The position numbers and the translations under genes are program-made. A model generated the notes under the pieces. That model ran no database searches and had not been told where the DNA came from. It worked only from the letters and a program-made list of their open reading frames with translations. Positions 1 through 7,312 of a stretch of DNA of 64,000 bases are shown here, one piece after another; within the stretch, counting starts at the first letter, position 1, and each line of letters starts with the position of its first letter. The stretch covers positions 42,224 to 106,223 of the forward strand of contig JANXZA010000177.1 of assembly GCA_025355745.1 (NCBI GenBank), in the 5' to 3' direction. Source of the DNA: Rhizobacter sp. (GTDB taxonomy: Bacteria > Pseudomonadota > Gammaproteobacteria > Burkholderiales > Burkholderiaceae_C).

Positions 1-102
1 CGGGCGAGGCGTGGAAGTGGGCGTGGAGGCGGGCGCGGGCGCAGCGGTGGGCAGGGCCGCCAGGGCAGTGGCGGGGGCTTGCGTCGAGTTCAGTTCGGGC
101 AT
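1..102 (-). CDS. Possible N-terminal fragment of an unrecognised Pro/Ala/Thr-rich protein
   Basis: Reading the minus strand from an ATG at 102 gives an open frame starting MPELNST and running off the window edge. The visible 34 residues are rich in Ala, Pro and Thr, like a disordered N-terminal tail, and no domain can be named. No convincing ribosome binding site precedes the ATG. It would be divergent from gshA. The frame could equally be chance in GC-rich DNA. Confidence 0.25.
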   Translation of the reverse strand, partial: MPELNSTQAPATALAALPTAAPAPASTPTSTPRP

Positions 103-261
103 CGGAGGCGGGGTCAGGTGGAGGTCGATTCTCGCAATGAATCGGGATCGATGAGCACCTCGTGATGCTCCGCACGCGCCTCGCGCCAGAGCACCCACGC
201 CAGCGCCAGACCGGTGGGTCTGTTAACTTCCGGCCCCGGGACCGTCTGAGGAGACAAACGC

Positions 262-1791
262 ATGAACGAATTGCAGGATCGCCTGCGCAATGTCTCGCCG
301 GGCAGCCTGGCCGGCATCCGCCGCGGCATCGAGAAAGAAAGCCTGCGCGTCGCGCCCAGCGGCCTGCTCGCGGCCACGCAGCACCCGGCCGCGCTGGGCT
401 CGGCGCTGACGCACCCGCAGATCACCACCGACTTCAGCGAGTCGCAGGTCGAACTCGTCACCGGCGCCCATGTCGGCGTGCAGGACAGCCTGGACGAGTT
501 GACGCAGATCCACCAGTTCACCTACCGCGCCATCGGCGACGAGATGCTGTGGGTGGCGAGCATGCCGTGCCGCTTGCCGGCCGACGATTCGATTCCGATC
601 GGGCGCTACGGCACATCGAACGTGGGCACCGCCAAGAGCGTCTACCGCACCGGCCTGGGCCACCGCTACGGGCGGCGCATGCAGACGATTTCGGGCATCC
701 ACTACAACTGGTCGATGCCGGGTGTGACGACCGAGCAGTACTTCGGCCTGATCCGCAATTTCCGGCGTCATTCGTTCCTGCTGCTGACCTTGTTCGGCGC
801 CTCGCCTGCCGTATGTTCCTGCTTCGTCGAAGGCCACGCGCACACCTTGCAGACGCTGCGCGACGGCACGCTCTACCTGCCGCACGCGACCTCGCTGCGG
901 ATGGGCCGGCTCGGCTACCAGAGCGACGCGCAGAGCACGCTGGCAGTCAGCTACAACAGCCTGGAGCGCTACGGCGCGTCACTGCAACAGGCGCTGACCG
1001 AGCCCTATCCCGCGTATGCCGGGGTCGGCGTTCGCGACGCGTCCGGCGGCTACCGGCAGCTGGCCGACAGCTTGCTGCAGATCGAGAACGAGTTCTACGG
1101 CACGATCCGCCCGAAGCGGGTGATCTTCCCCGGCGAGCGGCCGCTGCATGCGCTGCGCGAGCGCGGCGTCGAGTACGTCGAGGTGCGCTGCATGGACCTC
1201 GACCCGTTCGTGCCGGTCGGCATCGCCGCGCCGACGATGCGCTTCATCGACGTCTTCCTGCTGCACTGCCTGCTCGCCGACAGCCCGCCCGATACGCCGG
1301 CCGAAATCACCGCGCTGGCGCGCAATCAAGACCGGGTTGCGATGCGCGGCCGCGAGCCCGGCCTGCAACTCGAGCGCGACGGCCGCAAGGTGGCGCTGGC
1401 CGAGTGGGGCGCCGAGGTGCTGGCCGGCTGCCAACCCATCGCCGCCGCGCTCGACGCCGCGCACGCCACGTCGGCCTATGGCGACGCCTTGCGCGCCGCA
1501 ACCACGGCGCTGGCCAACCCCGCCACCTTGCCCTCGGCTCACGTGCTGGCCGCGATGCGCAGCGACTTCGACGGCTCCTACGGCGCCTTCGTGGTGGCCC
1601 AGTCGGCGCAGACGAAAGCCGCGCTGCTCGGCTTGCCGTTCAGCGCCGAACAGCGCGCCGAATTCGAGCGCTCGGTGCAGGCATCGATTGACGCACAAGC
1701 CGCCCTCGAGGCGGCCGACTCCGTGCCGTTCGAGGTCTATCGGCAGGCCTACCTATCACCGGCGCGGCTGGGCTTGCCGGCAGCCGGCTGA
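262..1791 (+). CDS. gshA: Glutamate-cysteine ligase (GshA, E. coli type)
   Basis: It catalyses the ATP-dependent joining of L-glutamate and L-cysteine, the first step of glutathione synthesis, in the cytosol. The 509-residue product is close to the usual length of proteobacterial class I GshA. It opens with the typical GIRRGIEKESLRV stretch and has the conserved MQTISGIHYNWS segment around residues 140-151. A GAGGAG ribosome binding site lies upstream of the ATG at 262. The other long frame here (162..1691) is an out-of-frame shadow. No gshB is visible in the window. Confidence 0.95.
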   Translation: MNELQDRLRNVSPGSLAGIRRGIEKESLRVAPSGLLAATQHPAALGSALTHPQITTDFSESQVELVTGAHVGVQDSLDELTQIHQFTYRAIGDEMLWVASMPCRLPADDSIPIGRYGTSNVGTAKSVYRTGLGHRYGRRMQTISGIHYNWSMPGVTTEQYFGLIRNFRRHSFLLLTLFGASPAVCSCFVEGHAHTLQTLRDGTLYLPHATSLRMGRLGYQSDAQSTLAVSYNSLERYGASLQQALTEPYPAYAGVGVRDASGGYRQLADSLLQIENEFYGTIRPKRVIFPGERPLHALRERGVEYVEVRCMDLDPFVPVGIAAPTMRFIDVFLLHCLLADSPPDTPAEITALARNQDRVAMRGREPGLQLERDGRKVALAEWGAEVLAGCQPIAAALDAAHATSAYGDALRAATTALANPATLPSAHVLAAMRSDFDGSYGAFVVAQSAQTKAALLGLPFSAEQRAEFERSVQASIDAQAALEAADSVPFEVYRQAYLSPARLGLPAAG

Positions 1792-1839
1792 ACACCCGTC
1801 AACCCGGCTGTGATGGCCAATACCACCGAAAAAGGCACG

Positions 1840-2397
1840 ATGACCATGAAACGATCAACCTGGCTGCGGCCGGCAGCAGCAGGCATTGGCAATGCGGTGG
1901 CAGCGACGGCCTTCGCCGCGCTCCCGGTGGGTGCAATGGCCCCTGACTTCACCGTGCCCGCCGCGCTGGGCGGCAAGCCGTTCAGCTTCTCTCTCGCCGA
2001 GTCGCTCAAGCGCGGCCCGGTGGTGCTGTATTTCTACCCGCAGGCGTTCACCTCGGGCTGCACCGCCGAAGCGCATGACTTCGCCGAAGCCACACCGAAG
2101 TTCAGCGCCCTCGGTGCCACGGTGGTCGGCATGTCGAACGACGACATCGCCACGCTGCGCAAGTTCTCGGTCGAGGCCTGCCGCGACCGCTTCGCGGTGG
2201 CCGCCGATGCGGGCGGCAAGATCACGAAAAAGTACGACGCCGCGATGATGATCGGCCAGGAGATGGCGGACCGCATCTCGTACGTCATCAGCCCGCAAGG
2301 CAAGGTCATCTACGCCTATGCCAGCGGCAATCCGGACGAGCATGTGAAGCGCACGCTGGCCGCAGTCGAGAAGTGGAAGGCGACGCAGCCGAGGTGA
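1840..2397 (+). CDS. Exported peroxiredoxin (AhpC/TSA, BCP/PrxQ-like)
   Basis: A thiol peroxidase that reduces hydroperoxides. The product from 1840 is 185 aa. Its N-terminus (MKRSTW followed by an Ala-rich segment ending PVGAMA) looks like a signal peptide, so the enzyme probably works in the periplasm. The peroxidatic cysteine is about residue 74 in FTSGCTAEAHDF. The resolving Cys that many BCPs carry five residues later is His here, and the only other obvious Cys is in SVEACRDRF. I chose ATG 1840 because AAAGG sits just upstream, whereas the track start at 1810 has no Shine-Dalgarno sequence. It precedes the sox locus on the same strand, which may be coincidence or a link to periplasmic thiol chemistry. 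Confidence 0.85.
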   Translation: MTMKRSTWLRPAAAGIGNAVAATAFAALPVGAMAPDFTVPAALGGKPFSFSLAESLKRGPVVLYFYPQAFTSGCTAEAHDFAEATPKFSALGATVVGMSNDDIATLRKFSVEACRDRFAVAADAGGKITKKYDAAMMIGQEMADRISYVISPQGKVIYAYASGNPDEHVKRTLAAVEKWKATQPR

Positions 2398-2448
2398 ACG
2401 CGGGTCGCTTGCCGGCCCCTGTCCGGCGCGGGGCAAACCCGGATAGCG

Positions 2449-2475
2449 ATATGAGCATGAACGAATATGCTTGAT
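2449..2475. promoter_or_regulatory. Candidate operator/promoter ahead of the ArsR-type regulator
   Basis: An AT-rich island in otherwise GC-rich DNA contains the inverted repeat AGCAT-N8-ATGCT (2454-2458 and 2467-2471), directly upstream of the regulator gene. ArsR-family repressors typically bind such imperfect, AT-rich dyads in their own promoters. The arms are only 5 bp, so this is a suggestion from position and symmetry. Confidence 0.35.
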
Positions 2476-2516
2476 CGCATGTGGACGAACCCGATCCACG
2501 CGGCCGGCCGGAGTGC

Positions 2517-2870
2517 ATGCAGATGGACGAGATGAACGCGGTGTTCGAGTCGGTGGCGAAGTACTTCTCGCTGCTCTCCGACCCGACCCGGCTGCGCATC
2601 ATGCACAGCATCTGCCAGGACGAAAAGTCGGTCAACGCCATCGCCGACGAGATCGGCGCGACCCAGCCGAACGTCTCGCGCCACCTCGGCTTGCTGTACC
2701 AGGCCGGCGTGCTGGCGCGGCGCCGCGACGGCAGCCAGATGTTCTACCGCGTCAGCGACAGCGCCTTCACCGAGATCTGCCGCACCGTGTGCATTCGCGT
2801 GGCGGGTGGGTTGGAAGGCAGCACGGCCTTGAAGCGCCGCTTTCGCAACGTGATCCAGGTGCTCGGCTGA
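2517..2870 (+). CDS. ArsR-family winged-helix regulator (SoxR-like by position)
   Basis: A small DNA-binding repressor of 117 aa from the ATG at 2517. It shows the ArsR core: LLSDPTRLRIM, a recognition helix around ATQPNVSRHLGLL, and the wing RRDGSQMFYRV. Three cysteines (about residues 33, 88 and 92) could form a thiol or persulfide switch, as in SqrR/BigR/SoxR-type repressors, but the spacing does not let me assign a subtype. I prefer 2517 over the GTG at 2481 because GGAG precedes it and the product then begins like other family members. It stands at the head of the sox cluster, so control of the sox genes is a reasonable inference. Confidence 0.85.
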   Translation: MQMDEMNAVFESVAKYFSLLSDPTRLRIMHSICQDEKSVNAIADEIGATQPNVSRHLGLLYQAGVLARRRDGSQMFYRVSDSAFTEICRTVCIRVAGGLEGSTALKRRFRNVIQVLG

Positions 2871-2896
2871 CCGGCCTTGCGGCACCCCGCTGCACC

Positions 2897-3355
2897 GGCG
2901 CTGGATATGACTGCACGAGGCCGCGCTATGTGCTGGGCGAAGGCGCCGACGGCTCGTCGATGACGCGCATCATCGTGATGGCGAACGCGCTCGACGACGT
3001 CATCGTCGCCTGGGGCATGAACGGCGAAATGCTGCGGCCCGAGAACGGCTACCCGCTGCGCCTGGTGGTGCCCGGCGTGCAAGGCGTGAGCTGGGTCAAG
3101 TACCTGCGCCGCATCAAGGTCGGCGGCCAGCCGTTCTTCACCAGGGACGAAGACATCCACTACATCGACCTGATGCCCGACGGCCGGCACCGCCAGTTCA
3201 CCTCGGTGCAGGAATGCAAATCGTCGATCACCACGCCGTCGGGCGCGCAGACCCTGCTCGACAAGGGCCGCCACATCGTCGCTGACCACAACCACGCGAT
3301 TCAGTTGTGGCGGGTGGCCGAAAACGGCGAGGTGTCGAATGCGCAGATGTATTGA
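2897..3355 (+). pseudogene. soxC: Remnant of soxC (sulfane dehydrogenase molybdopterin subunit)
   Basis: The frame ending at 3355 encodes unmistakable SoxC sequence: VLGEGADG, the stretch RPENGYPLRLVVPG, WVKYLRRIKVG and YIDLMPDGRHRQ, then SITTPSGAQTLLDKG. The whole N-terminal part is absent (Tat signal and the molybdenum-ligand cysteine domain), and the remnant begins only about 27 nt after the regulator's stop. After LLDKG (about 3268) the frame jumps to HNHAIQLWRVAENGEVSNAQ, which resembles the natural SoxC C-terminus, so roughly 100 codons of the dimerisation domain are missing. There is no start codon in a sensible context. SoxC with SoxD oxidises the SoxY-bound sulfane; this remnant cannot. 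Confidence 0.85.
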
Positions 3356-3403
3356 GTGTGCGGCGCAGTGTCCGCGCGTGGGTGATTCAAGAGACCAATC
3401 ACG

Positions 3404-3506
3404 CACCGCAGAGGCGCAGAGAACGCAGAGAACGCAGAGTTGCGCAAAGGAATACAGATGATTGGAATTCTCTGCGGTCCTCTGCGTTCTCTGCGCCTCT
3501 GCGGTG
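3404..3506. repeat. Palindromic repeat built from CGCAGAG heptamers (copy A)
   Basis: A perfect 27-bp inverted repeat (arms 3404-3430 and 3480-3506) separated by 49 bp. Each side carries four copies of CGCAGAG or its complement CTCTGCG at 8-9 bp spacing. The element fills the soxC-soxD junction and ends where the soxD signal-peptide coding begins, replacing the expected soxD start. It has the look of a non-autonomous mobile palindrome. A relative lies at 10584-10683. Confidence 0.85.
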
Positions 3507-3874
3507 GTGAGTTGGCTGTTTCTTTGGGGTTGCTCACGGGCGGCCTGGCGCACGCGGCACCGGACAGCGCGCTCGCCGCCATCAGCCGGGCCCCCACGCC
3601 GGCCGAGATCAGGGCCTGGGATATCGACGTGGGTGCTGACTTCCGGGGCCTGCCGAAGGGCGCCGGCAGCGGATGAAGGTCTCGAAGGTGTCAGCGTTGT
3701 GGGACTCCATCCACCGCGCGATGCCGTGGACCACGCCGAAGAGCTTGAGCCCCGACGAGCTCTATGCCGTGCTCGCATGGCAACATCGCGCAGCAGACGC
3801 GGCCGTTCGGGCCGGCAGGCGGTACCGACACCGCGCCAACGCCCGCGAGCCCGGCCGCAAGCCAGGCGCGATGA
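3507..3874 (+). pseudogene. soxD: Remnant of soxD (sulfane dehydrogenase cytochrome c subunit)
   Basis: Three colinear SoxD-like pieces survive in different frames. Piece one (3507-3676) has the end of a signal peptide (TGGLAHAAP) and TPAEIRAWDIDV, then stops. Piece two (from 3673) reads MKVSKVSALWDSIHRAMPW then SLSPDELYAVLA. Piece three (3776-3874) reads HGNIAQQTRPFGPAGGTDTA. The CxxCH haem segment expected between pieces one and two is missing, and so is sequence between pieces two and three. The gene has no start codon because repeat copy A abuts it. Identification rests on family knowledge of SoxD; loss of the haem site makes function impossible. Confidence 0.8.
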
Positions 3875-3958
3875 AGCCGGCTGTCAGGGCCATTGCACAA
3901 TCGACCGTCCCCGGCGCGATGTGAAGACCATCATTCGCCCTTCGAAAGGAACCCGACG

Positions 3959-4423
3959 ATGACCCCGACACAACGCTCGCGCCGCGCGGCCCTGAAGCAG
4001 GGCGGCATGCTGGCCGCGCTGGCAGGCTGCGGCCTGATGACGGCGCGCCAGGTGCAGGCCTTGCCCGATGCCTCGGCCTTCGACATGAAGACGCTCGACG
4101 AGGCGCTGAAGGCCCTGGGCAGCGTGGCAGCCGAATCAAAGGACATCACCATCACCGCCCCCGACATCGCCGAGAACGGCGCGGTGGTGCCAATCGCCAT
4201 CACCAGCAACCTGCCGATGACGCAGGAGATCTACATCGTGATCGAGAAGAACCCGTTCCCGCTGACGGCCGCCTTCGTGATCTTTGAAGGCACCGAGCCC
4301 TTCGTCTCGACGCGTGTGAAGATGGGCCAGAGCACGAACGTCTACGCCGTCGTCAAGGCCGACGGCAAGCTTTATTCGGCGCGCAAGGAAACCAAGGTCA
4401 CGCTGGGTGGTTGCGGTGGGTGA
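3959..4423 (+). CDS. soxY: Sulfur-carrier subunit SoxY
   Basis: SoxY carries sulfur intermediates on a C-terminal cysteine while the periplasmic Sox enzymes act on them. The 154-residue product ends with the diagnostic GGCGG swinging arm. Its N-terminus is a twin-arginine signal (RSRRAALKQGG followed by a hydrophobic stretch to RQVQA), as expected for the SoxYZ pair. I start at ATG 3959 because GAAAGGA precedes it; the longer track frame from 3893 reads back into soxD debris. It is intact and followed by soxZ after a 77-nt gap. Confidence 0.95.
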   Translation: MTPTQRSRRAALKQGGMLAALAGCGLMTARQVQALPDASAFDMKTLDEALKALGSVAAESKDITITAPDIAENGAVVPIAITSNLPMTQEIYIVIEKNPFPLTAAFVIFEGTEPFVSTRVKMGQSTNVYAVVKADGKLYSARKETKVTLGGCGG

Positions 4424-4500
4424 GGCCGGACGTGACCGCGTGCCCGCACACGCTTTCGCGCCTGACCCGCAAAGAATTCAATTCATGAAGGAGCTTCACC

Positions 4501-4812
4501 ATGGGTGACCCGATGCGCATCCGCGCGCAACTCAAGGACGGCCTCACCGACGTGCGCGTGCTAATGGGCCACATCATGGAGACCGGCCAGCGCAAGGACG
4601 CGGCCGGCAAGACGATTGCGGCTCACTACATCAACGACGTGAAAGTGATGGTCGGCGAGCGCACCGTACTCAGCGCGAAATGGGGGCCGGCGGTGTCGCA
4701 GAACCCGTTTCTGCAGATCCGCGTGAGGGGCGCCAAGGTCGGTGACAAGGTCAGCGTGAGCTGGACCGACAACACCGGCGACAAGCGTAGCGACGAAGCG
4801 GTGATCGTCTGA
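4501..4812 (+). CDS. soxZ: Sulfur-carrier partner SoxZ
   Basis: SoxZ is the small partner that binds SoxY and travels with it through the Tat system. The 103-residue product begins GDPMRIRAQ and has MGHIMETGQRKD in the middle and the VSWTDNTGDKRSDEA tail typical of SoxZ. It has no signal peptide of its own. AAGGAG sits upstream of the ATG. Its stop overlaps the soxA start by one base, so the two are translationally coupled. Intact. Confidence 0.95.
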   Translation: MGDPMRIRAQLKDGLTDVRVLMGHIMETGQRKDAAGKTIAAHYINDVKVMVGERTVLSAKWGPAVSQNPFLQIRVRGAKVGDKVSVSWTDNTGDKRSDEAVIV

Positions 4813-5642
4813 TGGCGCGGCTGCCGGTTGGCTTCATCGTCGCCGCTTGCACGGCCTTGGCGGCGCTGCATCAGGCGCGTGCTCAAACTGTGGCTCAGGG
4901 CACCGTTTCCAGCACCGCCGACAGCATCGCCAAGTACCGCGAAATGATTGCCGACGGCAACCCCGCCGAGCTCTACGAGGCCAAGGGCGAGGCGCTGTGG
5001 AAGCAGGCCGCCGGCCCGAAGCAGGCGACGCTTGCGCGCTGCGACCTTGGCCTGGGCCCCGGTGTGGTGGCGGGCGCCTATGCCCGGCTGCCGCGCTACT
5101 TCGCCGACACCGACCGGGTGCAGGACGCCGAGTCGCGCCTGATGACGTGCATGCAGACCTTGCAGGGTTTCGACGCCGCCGAGCTGATCAACACGCCGTT
5201 CGGCCAGGGCCGCAAGGCCGACCTGGTGGCGCTGGCGACCTATGTTTCGGCCGAGTCGAAAGGCGTGAAGGTCGATGTGCAGCCGCGCCACCCGAAGGAG
5301 CGCGAGATGCTCGCACTGGGCCGGCGCGCCTTCTATCTGCAGGCCGGCACGCACGACTTTTCGTGCGCCTCGTGCCATGGTGAAGACGGCCGACGGATTC
5401 GCCTCCAGGACCTGCCCAACCTGACCACGCCGCAGGGCGCGGCGAAGGGTTGGACCACCTGGCCGGCGTACCGCGTCAGCAACGGCCAGATGTGGTCGAT
5501 GCAGTACCGCCTGAACGACTGCTTCCGCCAGCAGCGCTTCCCGGAGCCGGTGTACGGCTCGGAGCTGACGATTGCCTTGTCGTACTTCATGGCCAGCCAG
5601 TCGAGCGGTGCGCCGATGGCCACGCCGGGCATCAAGCGCTGA
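4812..5642 (+). CDS. soxA: Cytochrome c subunit SoxA
   Basis: SoxA, with SoxX, attaches thiosulfate to the SoxY cysteine in the periplasm. The 276-residue product starts with a cleavable signal (LHQARA). The C-terminal domain has one c-type haem site, CASCH at about residues 184-188, and a later Cys in LNDCFRQQR (about 236) that matches the SoxA haem-ligand/active-site cysteine. The N-terminal half keeps Cys in RCDLG and LMTCMQ but lacks CxxCH, so this looks like the single-haem type. It overlaps soxZ by one base and appears intact. Confidence 0.93.
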   Translation: MARLPVGFIVAACTALAALHQARAQTVAQGTVSSTADSIAKYREMIADGNPAELYEAKGEALWKQAAGPKQATLARCDLGLGPGVVAGAYARLPRYFADTDRVQDAESRLMTCMQTLQGFDAAELINTPFGQGRKADLVALATYVSAESKGVKVDVQPRHPKEREMLALGRRAFYLQAGTHDFSCASCHGEDGRRIRLQDLPNLTTPQGAAKGWTTWPAYRVSNGQMWSMQYRLNDCFRQQRFPEPVYGSELTIALSYFMASQSSGAPMATPGIKR

Positions 5643-5673
5643 TGACGAACTGCACGACGCTGAACTGCCGACC

Positions 5674-6330
5674 ATGAAGAAACTTGTCACCCTCTTGCTG
5701 TTGGCGCTGCTCGCCGGCTGTGCCTCGCCTGGCGCCGAAGATGCTGCGGCCGCGGCCGCAGCCCGCTTCGACGCGATGGTCATGAGCGGCTTCCAGGCCA
5801 ATGGCCCGGTCACGTTGGCGCGGCTGGATCAGGACGAAACCCAGCGGCTCTGCTCCGACCCGCAGCAAGCCAGCGCCAAGGCATTCGAGGCAGCGCGCCA
5901 GCGCATCGAGCGCGGCAACCTCGCGGCGATCCAGTGGCCGGCGGATGGCCGCTACCTGGGCGACTGGAAGCAGGGCGAGCAGATCGCCCAAAGCGGCCGC
6001 GGCCTGACCTGGACCGACCCGGCGAGCGGGCCGGGCTTTGCGAACGGTGGAAATTGCTACAACTGCCACATGATCGACAAGAAGGAGATTTCGTTCGGCA
6101 CCATCGGCCCCAGCCTGTGGAACTACGGCAAGCTGCGCGGCGTGGCCGATCCAGCCTCGGCCGAAGCGCAGCCTGTGGTCAAGTACACCTGGGGCAAGCT
6201 GTGGAATGCGAAGGCCTACAACGCCTGCTCGAACATGCCCCGCATCGGCCACATGGGCATCCTCACCGAGGCGCAGGTGCGCGATGTGATGGCCTTGCTG
6301 CTCGACCCGAAATCGCCAGTGAATCAGTAG
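5674..6330 (+). CDS. soxX: Cytochrome c subunit SoxX
   Basis: The small haem partner of SoxA. From ATG 5674 the product is 218 aa and begins MKKLVTLLLLALLAGC, a lipoprotein-type signal with Cys 16, so it may be membrane anchored. The haem motif CYNCH is near residues 128-132, and SNMPRIGHMGIL near residue 188 supplies the distal Met ligand typical of SoxX. The track start at 5572 runs back into soxA and is wrong. About 100 residues between signal and haem site make it longer than minimal SoxX proteins, as in other Burkholderiales. Intact. Confidence 0.92.
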   Translation: MKKLVTLLLLALLAGCASPGAEDAAAAAAARFDAMVMSGFQANGPVTLARLDQDETQRLCSDPQQASAKAFEAARQRIERGNLAAIQWPADGRYLGDWKQGEQIAQSGRGLTWTDPASGPGFANGGNCYNCHMIDKKEISFGTIGPSLWNYGKLRGVADPASAEAQPVVKYTWGKLWNAKAYNACSNMPRIGHMGILTEAQVRDVMALLLDPKSPVNQ

Positions 6331-6448
6331 GCATGGGCAAGCTCTTCTGTGTCGCTCCTTCCTCCGCTGGGGGATTGTGGGGATGGGGGCGTGCGGCGCA
6401 TCAAGGGTTGGGGTGAGGGCGCTTCGATGAACATCCATCCCATCCCCC

Positions 6449-6754
6449 ATGACCCCAGCCCGGCGTGACTTCCTCCAAGTGCTGGCCGCCGCTGCGGCGG
6501 CCGGCATGGACGAACGGGCGGGGCATGGTCGATGCCGCCAAGCTGCTGCGCGTCGACATGATGCCCTCGCACTGGGAACACACGCTGGGCGCGGCACGCG
6601 TGCAGCACATCGTCGAGCACGACTCCAAGGGCAGCATCGCCTTTCTGGCGCAGAACATCCGCAGCGCCGATTTCGGCGTCAGGTCGTCAAGCCGCGCCGC
6701 CTGAACAGCCCCAGACTCATCGGCGTGGCCGGCAACCCGGGCCTGGTTGCCTGA
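6449..6754 (+). pseudogene. soxB: Remnant of soxB (thiosulfohydrolase)
   Basis: Three SoxB-like fragments lie in order within about 300 nt, where an intact gene would be about 1.7 kb. The start (6449) reads MTPARRDFLQVLAAAAAAG, a Tat signal. A shifted frame from about 6522 reads GMVDAAKLLRVDMM, SHWEHTLGAARVQ and FLAQNIRSADFG, from the metallophosphoesterase domain. Back in the first frame, LNSPRLIGVAGNPGLVA ends at 6754 and resembles the SoxB C-terminus. The metal-binding core and substrate domain are missing. SoxB hydrolyses SoxY-bound sulfonate and is needed for the cycle. The 118 nt between soxX and this remnant hold no gene, but include GGGTTGGGGTGAGGG (6405-6419), a motif I associate with interspersed repeats. 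Confidence 0.8.
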
Positions 6755-6808
6755 CATGAACGTGCCGGCCCGGGCCGTCAATTTACTTCCTGATTTCGGA
6801 GCGACAAC

Positions 6809-7267
6809 ATGAAGAAATTTGCAGTCCTGTTCACGCTGGTGTTGACGATTGCCGGCGCGCTGTTCGGCGCGCTGAATCCCTTCAGCGCCGCCGCCGCTGC
6901 CGCCCCCGAGTCCCCGGTCAAGGTCGTCTACCACCTGCTGGAAGGCCAGGCGCAATCGAGCCGCGCGATGAACAACATCCGCAACCACCTCGATGCCGAC
7001 CCGGGCGCGAAGATCGTCGTCGTGACGCACGGCCAGGGCATCGACTTCCTGCTCGAAGGCGCACAGGACGCGCAAGGCCGGCCGTTCAATGGGGCCATCG
7101 GCGAGTTGGCGAATCGCGGCGTGCAGTTCCGCGTCTGCAACAACACGCTGGTGGGGCGCGGCATCGCGAAAGAGAAGGTCGTGCTCGAAGCCAGCATCGT
7201 GCCGTCGGGCGTGGCCGAGGTGGCGCGCCTGCAGGCCCGCGAGGGCTACGTCTACCTGCGGCCTTGA
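6809..7267 (+). CDS. Exported DsrE/DsrF-like family protein
   Basis: A 152-residue protein with an N-terminal signal peptide (MKKFAVLFTLVLTIAGALFGA). The mature part looks like a DsrE fold: KVVYHLLEGQ, KIVVVTHGQGIDFLL, and a single conserved-looking Cys in FRVCNNTLVGRGI (about residue 110) followed by VPSGVAEVARLQ. Relatives often sit beside sox genes and may handle sulfur or persulfide groups, but the biochemical role of exported members is not established. CGGAG precedes the ATG. It follows the soxB wreck by 54 nt and is itself intact. Confidence 0.8.
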   Translation: MKKFAVLFTLVLTIAGALFGALNPFSAAAAAAPESPVKVVYHLLEGQAQSSRAMNNIRNHLDADPGAKIVVVTHGQGIDFLLEGAQDAQGRPFNGAIGELANRGVQFRVCNNTLVGRGIAKEKVVLEASIVPSGVAEVARLQAREGYVYLRP

Positions 7268-7312
7268 GCGGCAGCGCCCGAGCCCGACCACCACCCTGAG
7301 CTGAAAACCACC

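Noticed and set aside
162-1691. 509-aa plus-strand frame beside gshA
   Set aside because: Same length as gshA but another register; Arg/His/Pro-rich with no motif, while gshA has the real signatures.
3404-3506. Possible insertion sequence
   Set aside because: Only about 100 bp with no transposase frame; treated as a non-autonomous palindromic repeat.
6405-6419. GGGTTGGGGTGAGGG as a separate repeat feature
   Set aside because: It resembles a word common in interspersed repeats, but only one 15-bp occurrence was noticed, too little to annotate alone.
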